Of a DNA stretch of 64,000 bases, positions 46,076 through 53,630 are shown piece after piece. Below the pieces are notes generated by a model. The model saw nothing but the letters and a program-made list of their open reading frames with translations, was not told the DNA's origin and searched no databases. A program made the translations under genes and the position numbers. The DNA is from Prochlorococcus sp. AG-363-P08 (GTDB taxonomy: Bacteria > Cyanobacteriota > Cyanobacteriia > PCC-6307 > Cyanobiaceae), in the NCBI GenBank assembly GCA_003278195.1, contig QCGE01000003.1:1-64000 (forward strand). The letters run 5' to 3'. How positions within the stretch are numbered: the first letter of the stretch is position 1; each line of letters begins with the position of its first letter.

Positions 46076-46133
46076 ATTGTAGCATTTAAAAATATGTGTA
46101 GCAAGAGGTAGAAAAAGTTTAGAATGCTACAAT
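46076..46133. promoter_or_regulatory. three TGTAGCA motifs in a divergent promoter
   Basis: ATTGTAGCATT (46076-46086) and its perfect inverse AATGCTACAAT (46123-46133) flank a third partial copy, TGTAGCA at 46097-46103, in direct orientation with the first. All lie between divergent genes starting at 46054 and 46168. Spacing and symmetry suit a regulator that binds several sites, or a hairpin of 11 paired bases. Confidence 0.5.
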
Positions 46134-46167
46134 AGTTAGATCTAGTCCTGGATGTATTGCCAATTTT

Positions 46168-46638
46168 ATGTCATCTCCAAACTCACAAGTTAATATTCGT
46201 CTTTCAGATAGTTCTATAAAGCTTCTGAACCTTCTGCGCAAATGGGCTTTCAGTAAATCCGTACTAGTGTTTCTAGACCAATCCGAACCTACAAAGTCCA
46301 TTTGCAGGTCAGACTCTTCTTTTGCGAGACATTTATTAGAAGCTTCCCTACTTCAATTGAAATTTGATTATGAGAATGATCAAATTATCAAAAATACTTC
46401 TGTTCTCTTCAGCCGCGGTTTATCCTCTGGAGCAATACGGACCCAACTTGAAACGAGTTCAGGGTTAGATGAAGAGCTAATTGATATTTTTGTTGCTATT
46501 GCCTATAAGAGATATCTTAATAGTAAAAATCAGGTAATTTCACCTAGTTCAAACATGAAAATGCGTATTAAACAGTTATATAAAATTAATGATAATGAAA
46601 TCAGATATTTGCTTTCAGAAATCAATAGTGGAGATTGA
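46168..46638 (+). CDS. possible DNA-binding protein, unknown
   Basis: The 156-residue protein has an N-terminal VNIRLSDSSIKLLNLLRKWA segment, which resembles the strand-helix opening of ribbon-helix-helix regulators, and a mostly helical rest. The similarity is weak. Its promoter carries the TGTAGCA motifs, so autoregulation is a testable idea. No family is recognised with confidence. Confidence 0.5.
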   Translation: MSSPNSQVNIRLSDSSIKLLNLLRKWAFSKSVLVFLDQSEPTKSICRSDSSFARHLLEASLLQLKFDYENDQIIKNTSVLFSRGLSSGAIRTQLETSSGLDEELIDIFVAIAYKRYLNSKNQVISPSSNMKMRIKQLYKINDNEIRYLLSEINSGD

Positions 46639-46667
46639 TTTTTTAGCTACTGTATATGTCCGCTTAC

Positions 46668-46859
46668 TTATAGAGCTTTCTTACGATTGCCCTTTTGCAG
46701 GCTTTTTCTGTACTCTTCATCGCTCCAATAATCGTCTACAAAAAATGTAAAACTCATCAATCCAACTCCTCCAGTGAAGAGCGCACCTATTATAAGTAAT
46801 GAAAATTCTGCTGGGTTAAGCCCATGGAAGTTTCTTGTAATTAATTCAATGATACTCAT
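46668..46859 (-). CDS. small membrane protein, unknown
   Basis: The 63-residue protein has a central membrane helix (FSLLIIGALFTGGVGLMSFTFF), then an acidic-aromatic piece (VDDYWSDEEYRKSLQ) and a basic end (KGNRKKAL). No family is recognised. It is convergent with the 46168 gene. Confidence 0.5.
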   Translation of the reverse strand: MSIIELITRNFHGLNPAEFSLLIIGALFTGGVGLMSFTFFVDDYWSDEEYRKSLQKGNRKKAL

Positions 46860-46992
46860 GATTTACTCCAATAATCTTAAGGATAGCTATATCTTGCTAC
46901 CTTGCCCATAGAGTTACAATATTTATTTAGACATGGTTTATTTTTGTCTATAAATATCTCGTATTCAATTCAACTATTCATATATAATAGCT

Positions 46993-47376
46993 TTGTTATG
47001 GTTTAGTTTTACTCTTTTGAACTATTTTCTTGATCACCCGTACACTACAATTCTCTACCTTCTTTTTTCTCTAACGTTAACAACTATCTTCGTGTCTGTA
47101 CGAATTTCAACTAAATTCAACAACTGGAAAGCTACTAAAACACCAATTCTACCAATATCTAGCCCTATTATTTTACTTTGTTGGTTTATTGCGTCTATTT
47201 CAGTTACTCTAATTTCTACTCTAATACTTTCTATTTATGGATTCTCAGTACTTAATTCATTTAGAACATCTCTCATATTCGTCGCTCCTACTGGCTTTAT
47301 ATCCTGGTTTTTACTTACTCAGCTACTCTCTCAAGTACAGTCTGGAAAGGTTAAAGAATTAGATGAATTTTTCTAG
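46993..47376 (+). CDS. polytopic membrane protein, unknown
   Basis: The 127-residue protein, starting at TTG 46993 (no better start in frame nearby), has three or four membrane segments (TTILYLLFSLTLTTIFVSV, IILLCWFIASISVTLISTLIL, SLIFVAPTGFISWFLLTQL) and a charged end. No family is recognised. It is followed by another small membrane-anchored gene on the same strand. Confidence 0.5.
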   Translation: MLWFSFTLLNYFLDHPYTTILYLLFSLTLTTIFVSVRISTKFNNWKATKTPILPISSPIILLCWFIASISVTLISTLILSIYGFSVLNSFRTSLIFVAPTGFISWFLLTQLLSQVQSGKVKELDEFF

Positions 47377-47473
47377 AAGTTAATACTTTCTTATACTTAG
47401 TTTTAATTTGATATTTCACAATCATACACAGCTCTATGTTGTTGTATTATCAATCTTATATTCAAACCATCAA

Positions 47474-47707
47474 ATGGCTTTTATTGCTGCTTCCCTTTCA
47501 ATCCTTTTAATATTTTTTGGCTATCAAAAGTTCAGCACCTTTGATTCCGCTTTTGAGGCAGATCAAGAGTGTCATTTCTCTATTAAGTCAGATCAACTTG
47601 ATGCTCATTATGGATGTGACCACGATCTAGAAACAAGGCAATGGTTACTTTATAAACAGAGTGAAGAGGCAGGAAAATCATTAGTTGTTAAGCGCTTTCG
47701 ATATTAG
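47474..47707 (+). CDS. small membrane-anchored protein, unknown
   Basis: The product is 77 residues from ATG 47474 (frame open to TTG 47408). One N-terminal helix (AFIAASLSILLIFFGYQKF) is followed by a polar part with two Cys (QECHFSI and YGCDHDL) and a basic end. No family is recognised. Confidence 0.5.
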   Translation: MAFIAASLSILLIFFGYQKFSTFDSAFEADQECHFSIKSDQLDAHYGCDHDLETRQWLLYKQSEEAGKSLVVKRFRY

Positions 47708-47723
47708 AGAGGTGATAAGGGAT

Positions 47724-47984
47724 TTATGCCACTAGGTTCGGTATCTTTGCGTTTCTGGATTTCCAGATGTTCATTTCCTCTGCACACCACTTTAAGCGAT
47801 AATGAATTTCATCATTATCTACTATCGATAGTTTACAAGTGATTCCTTTTGGAGCATTTGTAATTCTCCTCCAGTGAGTGCCTTGTTTTAAATAACCCCT
47901 TTCCCTAAGCTGGCTGAGGGTTTTTGAGCTGACACCCAATTCTTGTGAAGCTTTCTCAGCATTATCCCAAGAAAAATTATTCAT
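47724..47984 (-). CDS. HTH (excisionase/MerR-like) DNA-binding protein
   Basis: The 86-residue protein (ATG 47984; frame open to 47999) contains a winged-helix style segment ASQELGVSSKTLSQLRERGYLKQGTHWRR, the pattern of excisionase-type HTH_17 proteins, with a Trp/His-containing wing. The rest is short. Such proteins serve in mobile elements or as small regulators; no integrase is found nearby, so the mobile-element link is unproven. Confidence 0.6.
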   Translation of the reverse strand: MNNFSWDNAEKASQELGVSSKTLSQLRERGYLKQGTHWRRITNAPKGITCKLSIVDNDEIHYRLKWCAEEMNIWKSRNAKIPNLVA

Positions 47985-48131
47985 CTTAGAAAGCAACAAC
48001 CTATTAATAACTAAAAATTTCTAGATTGCCTAATATGTATCGAAATCAAGACATATTGAACATCTTGTTACTGATTACTATGTTTTAAAACAACAATTTC
48101 CACTGCCAGAATATCTAAGGTCAATCACATT

Positions 48132-48152
48132 AATTTAGTAGTATACTAAATT
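48132..48152. promoter_or_regulatory. palindrome before glycosyltransferase genes
   Basis: AATTTAGTA (48132-48140) and TACTAAATT (48144-48152) are perfect 9-base inverted arms with a 3-base centre, about 30 bases before the first glycosyltransferase start. Size and spacing fit an operator. A/T-rich composition raises the chance of coincidence. Confidence 0.35.
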
Positions 48153-48181
48153 ATATAGTCATTAACTAATATCTGATCAAT

Positions 48182-49303
48182 ATGAAACTATTTACTCCCC
48201 AGCGTATTTTTGTTGTTACTCCTACATATGGCCTATCTGGTGTGCCTTTGGCACAAATTCGACTAGCAAGATCACTTGCTGAAGAAAAGCATCATGTGAC
48301 TTTAGTTATTGGTAATAATTTATCCTCACTTAAACTCCCATTCTTGCCTAATGTAAATGTTCTTGTATTAGATAAGTCTCGAGTCCTTTATATGTTTATT
48401 CCTCTTTTAAAGTTATTTTCTGAATACAAACCACAGATTATTTTTAGTGCTGAAGACCATCTAAATACTTTAGTTTCGATTATCTGTTTGTTTTCTAATA
48501 GTAAAGCAAAAGTCTGTGCATCAAGCAGAGTTACTCCTTACGACACATACTCTGACGTTACTTTTTCAAAACGTTGGTTATTAAAGAAACTAGCCAATAT
48601 TTTTAACTATAGGTTGGATCTGATGACATGTGTGTCTAAGGAAATGGTTTTACAGTACAGAAATATTTTCCCTGAATCAAAACACAAATGCGTTTATAAT
48701 ATTGTTATAGACAAATATTCTTCTCTTCTAAAGAAGGAACCAGTAGATCACAAATGGCTATTAAATAAGAGATACCCTGTTATAGTTGCAGCTGGAATGC
48801 TAGAACCATGGAAAGGTTTTGATGTACTATTAAGGGCCTTTTCTCTTCTATACCCTCGAATAAATAGTCGACTTATAATATTAGGTGATGGCTCTTTACG
48901 CACTTCCCTTACACAACTTTCAGCTTCCCTATCTATTGATAAATTTGTTGACTTTGTTGGTTATAAAGATAATCCTCTTGCATATTTTTCAAAATCTGAT
49001 GTTTTTGTATTGTCTTCACTTGTAGAAGGTATGCCGAATGTTCTCATTGAAGCAATGTTTTGTGGATGTACACCAGTATCAACAAACTGTCCTACTGGCC
49101 CCGGAGAGGTTATCAAGGACAATCTTTATGGCTATTTATGTCCAGTTGGTAACCACAAAATTATGTCTACGAAAATTGAAGAGGCCATTAAAAATCCTAT
49201 CTCACAGGACGTTCTTTTAGAAGGTGTACGACCTTTTGAGAGGCTTAATATACTCAATCTATATTCTAGATACCTTTCTATACCTCTAACTTCCATTACA
49301 TGA
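48182..49303 (+). CDS. glycosyltransferase family 4-type
   Basis: This 373-residue GT-B enzyme has an N-terminal acceptor half opening TPTYGLSGVPLAQIRLARSL and a C-terminal donor half with VIVAAGMLEPWKGFDVLLRAF, RLIILGDGSLRTSL and the donor Glu motif SSLVEGMPNVLIEAMFCGCTPVST. The second Glu is typical of GT4. It is likely to act in cell-surface glycan synthesis. It is the first gene of a three-gene glycan block reaching 50915. Confidence 0.85.
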   Translation: MKLFTPQRIFVVTPTYGLSGVPLAQIRLARSLAEEKHHVTLVIGNNLSSLKLPFLPNVNVLVLDKSRVLYMFIPLLKLFSEYKPQIIFSAEDHLNTLVSIICLFSNSKAKVCASSRVTPYDTYSDVTFSKRWLLKKLANIFNYRLDLMTCVSKEMVLQYRNIFPESKHKCVYNIVIDKYSSLLKKEPVDHKWLLNKRYPVIVAAGMLEPWKGFDVLLRAFSLLYPRINSRLIILGDGSLRTSLTQLSASLSIDKFVDFVGYKDNPLAYFSKSDVFVLSSLVEGMPNVLIEAMFCGCTPVSTNCPTGPGEVIKDNLYGYLCPVGNHKIMSTKIEEAIKNPISQDVLLEGVRPFERLNILNLYSRYLSIPLTSIT

Positions 49304-49363
49304 GAAGCAAGTATAATCCAAGTATGATTAGCAAAATCACTAAGAATCGAATTTCGTATTTTC

Positions 49364-50437
49364 ATGAAGTCTAAATCAAATTCTAAAATTCGTATTTTTT
49401 ATGGTGGTTTTACTTCGACAGGTGGAGGTGCTTACACGCACGCTAAAATTTTATCTAATTCTCTTATAAAACTTGGCTTTGATGTTGAATTAATTACCCT
49501 TGATAATCTCCCTTTAATTTTAAGATATTTACCTCACCTACTCCTGCACTTATTTAACCTTTTTCTTCCTGGAATTGGTTTTATTGTAAAAGGAAAGGCT
49601 ATAGGTTTTCTCTATAGAACCATATGGCAACAAACCGTAGATCTAACTATTTACGAGGATTTATATATTTCAAATCCCAGCCAGGTTGATGCTATAACAG
49701 TTATACATGCATTGTGGACAGATAATCTACAAAGTTACTCATTTCCTTCTGCCTCAATTAATAGGCTCCTATCTATTGAAGCTGATAAAATAAATTCGAT
49801 ATCTCATCCTATTATTACTGTCTCCAATCCTTATAAGGATTACTTAGAGAACCTCCATTTTCCTTTCCAACTGCCCAATAAAATTAAAGTCGTAGAATTA
49901 GGAATAGATATCGACGATATTCTAAGTTATCGACATTCAAATAAGCATTATAACCCTTATTCATTATGCTTCTGTGGTTCGTTAGAAGAAAGAAAGAACC
50001 TATTTTTTTTAATAGATATTTTTAGAATACTTTATAAGCATGATTCAAACTACAGACTAACTTTAATAGGCGATGGTCCATTAAAGACTAGACTTTTTCA
50101 AAAGATCAAACACTATTCACTGCCCATAAACCTTACCGGTAAACTATCACGTTCTCAGATGCTTAGAGCAGTATCCCTTCATTCACTAATGGTACACACA
50201 TCTACTAAAGAATCTTTTTCTTTTGCTCTTTTAGAAGCAAAATTATTGGGCCTTAATACCTTTGCCTCTGATTCGTTAGAAGTTCCAAATGAATTTATAG
50301 ATGTCCCTATTTCTAACTATTCAACTTATGAATGGTCAGAATCTATTATTAAGTTTAATCCATCCCAAATCACCTCTCGAGATCTTTCCTATTATTCATC
50401 AACACGTATGGCCAATCAGATGATAAATCTCATATAA
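49364..50437 (+). CDS. glycosyltransferase group 1
   Basis: The 357-residue GT-B protein opens RIFYGGFTSTGGGAYTHAKILS (acceptor half) and has the donor half YSLCFCGSLEERKNLFFLI, LTLIGDGPLKTRL and HTSTKESFSFALLEAKLLGLN, where the usual two Glu occur. It follows the first glycosyltransferase by 60 bases. Substrates are unknown. It is probably part of the same cell-surface polysaccharide job. Confidence 0.82.
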   Translation: MKSKSNSKIRIFYGGFTSTGGGAYTHAKILSNSLIKLGFDVELITLDNLPLILRYLPHLLLHLFNLFLPGIGFIVKGKAIGFLYRTIWQQTVDLTIYEDLYISNPSQVDAITVIHALWTDNLQSYSFPSASINRLLSIEADKINSISHPIITVSNPYKDYLENLHFPFQLPNKIKVVELGIDIDDILSYRHSNKHYNPYSLCFCGSLEERKNLFFLIDIFRILYKHDSNYRLTLIGDGPLKTRLFQKIKHYSLPINLTGKLSRSQMLRAVSLHSLMVHTSTKESFSFALLEAKLLGLNTFASDSLEVPNEFIDVPISNYSTYEWSESIIKFNPSQITSRDLSYYSSTRMANQMINLI

Positions 50438-50537
50438 CAATATTATCTCCAAAAACTATTAAAATTTCTGGATTCATTGTAAACATATTCCCCACCCAAC
50501 TTTCATTTACTAAAATACTATTATCCAGAAGAATCTC

Positions 50538-50915
50538 GTGAACAAGACTCTTTTAGTTGGTCAACGTCGCCGCTTTCTGTTTTACGGCTTCTTGAATGTT
50601 CTCATTACTCAGACTGCATTACAGCTTATGCTCCTTACTTTCTCCACCAAGTTCGCTACTTTTGCAGCTCAAGTTATCAATATAAGCTTAGGTTTTTTGC
50701 TTTATGGTAAAAGAGTATTCATGGTTAAGCACCTAACCCTATATATTGCTTTTAGATATACATTAATTTCTATCCTTTTATGGGTACTTAATTGGTTCTT
50801 TATCTACATTTTGAACGATTATGGGTATTCTAGGAACCTTTCAGCAATTATCATTCTCCCCTTTTTGGCCTTGCTTTCCTTTTTACTTCAGAAATTATTT
50901 GTCTTTAGGAATTAG
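50538..50915 (+). CDS. GtrA-like membrane protein
   Basis: The 125-residue protein has four membrane helices, an N-terminal RFLFYGFLNVLITQTALQLML of the GtrA pattern, a basic loop (GKRVFMV) and a C-terminal FLLQKLFVFRN. GtrA proteins are thought to help flip polyprenyl-linked sugars. It is downstream of two glycosyltransferases, which agrees. GTG 50538 is the only suitable start. Confidence 0.78.
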   Translation: MNKTLLVGQRRRFLFYGFLNVLITQTALQLMLLTFSTKFATFAAQVINISLGFLLYGKRVFMVKHLTLYIAFRYTLISILLWVLNWFFIYILNDYGYSRNLSAIIILPFLALLSFLLQKLFVFRN

Positions 50916-50955
50916 TTTTTTTTAATTTGTTCTATAATTATCTTTTAACATATAA

Positions 50956-51237
50956 TTAGTTTCTAGGCTTTTCTTTGATAATTAGTGCCTTTAGCTTCTC
51001 TTTGCTTAACTTAGTTATTATAAATACCTCTTGTATTGTCCTTCCCTTGCGAGCAATTATCTTGTATCCCCCAACTATTTCTCTTGAGACTCTAAGTTTT
51101 AGACCCTCATTTTTTCCTTTTGCTTGTTCAATTACACCTGGCGTGATTGTTTTCACTTCAATATTATTTGATATTTTCCTCAGCCATGGCAGTAGCCCGT
51201 CAATATATGTGCTGTGTGTTACTACTAACCTTCCCAA
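50956..51237 (-). CDS. DUF2103 family protein
   Basis: The 93-residue protein matches DUF2103: GRLVVTHSTYIDGLLPWLRK and VKTITPGVIEQAKG, then a strand-rich end with GYKIIARKGRTIQEVFII. Function is unknown. It marks the return to conserved cyanobacterial genes after the accessory stretch. Confidence 0.8.
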   Translation of the reverse strand: MGRLVVTHSTYIDGLLPWLRKISNNIEVKTITPGVIEQAKGKNEGLKLRVSREIVGGYKIIARKGRTIQEVFIITKLSKEKLKALIIKEKPRN

Positions 51238-51307
51238 AACATTTAATCCCTTTTAGTGGCAAAAAATCTTGAATTTAGCTACGACATTATAGGAGCTTTT
51301 ATCGACC

Positions 51308-51523
51308 ATGCTTTGTTCAGTCAACCTTCTCAAGAATAGGGTCTTAGGCCCACTTGAAAAGGCCTGTGGAGATACCCCCAGATTGCTTAGCGTGGAACTC
51401 CATGGTGATGATGTTCAGGGCCTAGCCTTGGTTCCTGGCAAGGTTGTTCGATATGTATTTGAATCAGAAACACATACTTTTAGAGTCTCTGAGCTGCTCT
51501 CGCTCATAAAGACCAAGTCATAG
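51308..51523 (+). CDS. small conserved-looking protein, unknown
   Basis: The 71-residue protein has a short hydrophobic beta-type middle (LLSVELHGDDVQGLALVPGKVVRYVFES) and a helical end. GGAGC upstream (about 51293) is a plausible ribosome site for ATG 51308. No family is recognised. Confidence 0.5.
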   Translation: MLCSVNLLKNRVLGPLEKACGDTPRLLSVELHGDDVQGLALVPGKVVRYVFESETHTFRVSELLSLIKTKS

Positions 51524-51592
51524 CTAATCACCATATTGTTATCATTTGATATTTATTCAAAATCGAACCAGATACTTATATGCCAACTATTT

Positions 51593-51889
51593 TTATGTTC
51601 TTTCTATGGGGGCCATAGTTAATCCTTCTGCTGCTAGTTGTTGATGATATAGCTCAGCTTGTTCCAAGGGTCCGCACCAAACTTCTGCAGCCCCCTCTTT
51701 GTCAATACGATTCGCAAGTGCCCAGGCTTTTTCTTCTCCCATTCCTGGAATTATCTTCATTAGGCATTTTACTACGTGTTCAAAGGTATTTACATCATCA
51801 TCTAAGACGATCACACGTGCTTCTGGGTATTTCTGCGTAACTCGAATGTTTTCCAGTAGTGGTGATGATGATGACTTTGTATACGTCAT
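51593..51889 (-). CDS. clpS: ATP-dependent Clp protease adaptor ClpS
   Basis: This 98-residue ClpS delivers N-degron substrates to ClpC/ClpP. It has the core VIVLDDDVNTFEHVVKCLMKII and ALANRIDKEGAAEVWCGPLEQAELYHQQL, with the substrate-pocket Asp and His types seen. The N-terminal extension is short. clpP lies about 1.1 kb away on the other strand. It is divergent from petN. Confidence 0.93.
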   Translation of the reverse strand: MTYTKSSSSPLLENIRVTQKYPEARVIVLDDDVNTFEHVVKCLMKIIPGMGEEKAWALANRIDKEGAAEVWCGPLEQAELYHQQLAAEGLTMAPIERT

Positions 51890-51957
51890 GATCGAGGGTC
51901 CCAGAAACGTGTAACCTGATAAGAGCCTAAAGGCTACCTCTCATAACCTTAAATCCT

Positions 51958-52059
51958 ATGTTATTCGCTCTTGCATGGGCTTCACTAGCAGCTGTTTTTA
52001 CTTTTTCCATTGCAATGGTTGTATGGGGGCGTAATGGTGATGGCTCTATCGATTTCTGA
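51958..52059 (+). CDS. petN: cytochrome b6f complex subunit PetN
   Basis: This 33-residue protein (ATG 51958, TGA 52059) is easily missed by length cut-offs. The single membrane helix begins [20 protein letters not shown] and the conserved end VVWGRNG is that of PetN, the smallest core subunit of cytochrome b6f, with the picocyanobacterial tail DGSIDF. It acts in the thylakoid membrane. An out-of-frame gene overlaps its 3' end. Confidence 0.93.
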   Translation: MLFALAWASLAAVFTFSIAMVVWGRNGDGSIDF

Positions 52060-52198
52060 TTTTCAGACCTATTTAGAATTGGCATCTGTAAATGACTATT
52101 TGCAATTATTAGCAATAGTTCTTTTAGTCTTTGTGACTATTTCAGTTCTCTATCTTTCTTTAATAGAAAGAAGAGATAAAAAAAGAAAGAAGAAATAA
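52034..52198 (+). CDS. possible small membrane protein overlapping petN
   Basis: This frame overlaps the last 26 bases of petN in another frame. Starting at ATG 52034 (after a G-run, TGGGGG), it gives 54 residues: a polar start ([16 protein letters not shown]), a membrane helix ([19 protein letters not shown]) and a basic tail (RRDKKRKKK). ATG 52010 and 52040 are other choices. No family is recognised. The coherent helix and tail make a real gene plausible. Confidence 0.45.
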   Translation: MVMALSISDFQTYLELASVNDYLQLLAIVLLVFVTISVLYLSLIERRDKKRKKK

Positions 52199-52252
52199 AA
52201 ATCTTAAATATCAATTATTACTAGATGTCTATAGTTGCGTAAACATTCTTTT

Positions 52253-52948
52253 TCAAGTGTTTTGTGATTGTTCATCTTCTTTAGGTATTTCTTCTTTGTT
52301 TGAGACCTTTTCTCTCTTTCTCTTTTCAGATATAACAGCTTCGTTCATGAGTTCGACAGCTTGCTTTAGCTTTTCAATGTTTGAATTGAATAGATTAATA
52401 TCTTTTTCCACTCTTTTCTCGGGCATTCCTAAGCTTGAGGATAATTTGATACTGGCCAAGAAATCTAGCTCTTGCTGGTTTCTCGCTGGTTTATCTTTTG
52501 AGGAATTGTTTATCATTGTTAGAAGACCTATCGCCATAAGTCTTGTATAGTAATTATTATTTATGTTAGGTTCAGTTTGCCACCTGCTTATATCAAATTC
52601 ATTGGTAATTATAGATTCAACCTTATCTGATTCGATCAATTTTGCTCGTTCTATTGCTTTATTTGCCTCTGAATTAATCTTTGCTGGATCAAAACCGTTG
52701 CTTTTGCATAATGAATCGAATAGAGGTTTTAGATGTTCCTCTGGCTTGTAGCCGAGGGTGAATGAATTAAAAACATGCTTGAGGCCAAGAGAAAATAAAA
52801 TATTATGTTTAAAACTTTTTTGATGTCCTAGTAAGTGTAATTCAACTAGTAATTCATCCGCAATCCTTCTATATAAGGGAGGAATTACGTATGGGAATGA
52901 TTTGTGAAACTCTCTTTTGCTGTCAGCAATGGTTCGTCTTTCACTCAT
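52253..52948 (-). CDS. thf1: thylakoid formation protein Thf1/Psb29
   Basis: The 231-residue protein matches Thf1 (Psb29): [15 protein letters not shown] near the N-terminus, [19 protein letters not shown], then [21 protein letters not shown], and a coiled-coil C-terminus with many Lys and Glu. It is needed for photosystem II turnover and for keeping FtsH complexes in cyanobacteria. It is divergent from clpP (about 80 bases) and the ftsH gene follows clpP, so the neighbourhood is functionally coherent. Confidence 0.88.
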   Translation of the reverse strand: MSERRTIADSKREFHKSFPYVIPPLYRRIADELLVELHLLGHQKSFKHNILFSLGLKHVFNSFTLGYKPEEHLKPLFDSLCKSNGFDPAKINSEANKAIERAKLIESDKVESIITNEFDISRWQTEPNINNNYYTRLMAIGLLTMINNSSKDKPARNQQELDFLASIKLSSSLGMPEKRVEKDINLFNSNIEKLKQAVELMNEAVISEKRKREKVSNKEEIPKEDEQSQNT

Positions 52949-53028
52949 TGCGTATTCCCCTTTTAGGACTAGGTGACTGTAACTTTTTAGAAGTTCCTAC
53001 TAAGATAGAGGAAAAGGAGCAAATCAGC

Positions 53029-53622
53029 ATGATCCCCATTGTTATTGAAGAGTCAGGTCGTGGGGAAAGGGCTTTTGATATCTATTCTAGGTTGCTCAGA
53101 GAGAGAATAATTTTCTTAGGAGAACCTGTAACTAGTGATTCAGCCAACAGAATTGTTGCTCAGCTTCTTTTTTTAGAAGCTGAAGATCCTGAAAAAGACA
53201 TTTATCTCTATATCAATTCACCTGGCGGTTCGGTTTATGACGGACTTGGCATATTTGACACCATGCAGCACGTTAAGCCTGATGTTCATACGGTTTGTGT
53301 TGGTTTAGCTGCAAGTATGGGTGCTTTCCTCTTGTGTGCAGGTGCTAAAGGCAAAAGAAGTAGTCTCCAGCACTCCAGAATAATGATTCATCAACCGTTA
53401 GGAGGAGCTCGTGGCCAAGCTAGTGATATTAGAATTCAGGCTGATGAGATTTTGTATTTAAAAGGTAGGCTCAATAAAGAGCTTTCAATTCGAACTGGTC
53501 AACCTTTATCTCAAATTGAGAATGATACAGATAGAGATTTCTTCATGTCACCAAAGGAGGCTATGGAATATGGAATTGTTGATGCTGTACTTGATAAAAG
53601 ACCTGTACATTCTGTTAATTAA
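53029..53622 (+). CDS. clpP: ATP-dependent Clp protease proteolytic subunit
   Basis: This 197-residue ClpP starts at ATG 53029, which has AGGAG 9 bases upstream; a longer reading frame from 52891 would run into the thf1 start region and is rejected. The triad is visible: Ser in [14 protein letters not shown], His in [15 protein letters not shown] and Asp in [10 protein letters not shown]. The protein forms the tetradecameric Clp chamber. Cyanobacteria have several ClpP paralogues; which is not told. It is convergent with ftsH, 8 bases away. Confidence 0.95.
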   Translation: MIPIVIEESGRGERAFDIYSRLLRERIIFLGEPVTSDSANRIVAQLLFLEAEDPEKDIYLYINSPGGSVYDGLGIFDTMQHVKPDVHTVCVGLAASMGAFLLCAGAKGKRSSLQHSRIMIHQPLGGARGQASDIRIQADEILYLKGRLNKELSIRTGQPLSQIENDTDRDFFMSPKEAMEYGIVDAVLDKRPVHSVN

Positions 53623-53630
53623 TAAATAGT

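Noticed and set aside
46119-46301. Minus-strand 60-codon frame opposite the 46168 gene
   Set aside because: It is short and antisense to a longer frame with a better start and product; it would also disrupt the repeat-bearing promoter.
47724-47984. Prophage or integrated element marked by the excisionase-like HTH gene
   Set aside because: No integrase, phage structural gene, tRNA or flanking repeat is visible in the window, so a mobile element is not supported.
51927-52115. Minus-strand frame opposite petN
   Set aside because: petN is clear on the plus strand, and the antisense product has no recognisable feature.
52891-53028. N-terminal extension of clpP
   Set aside because: ATG 53029 has a good ribosome site and gives the normal ClpP length; the extra part lies across the thf1 start.
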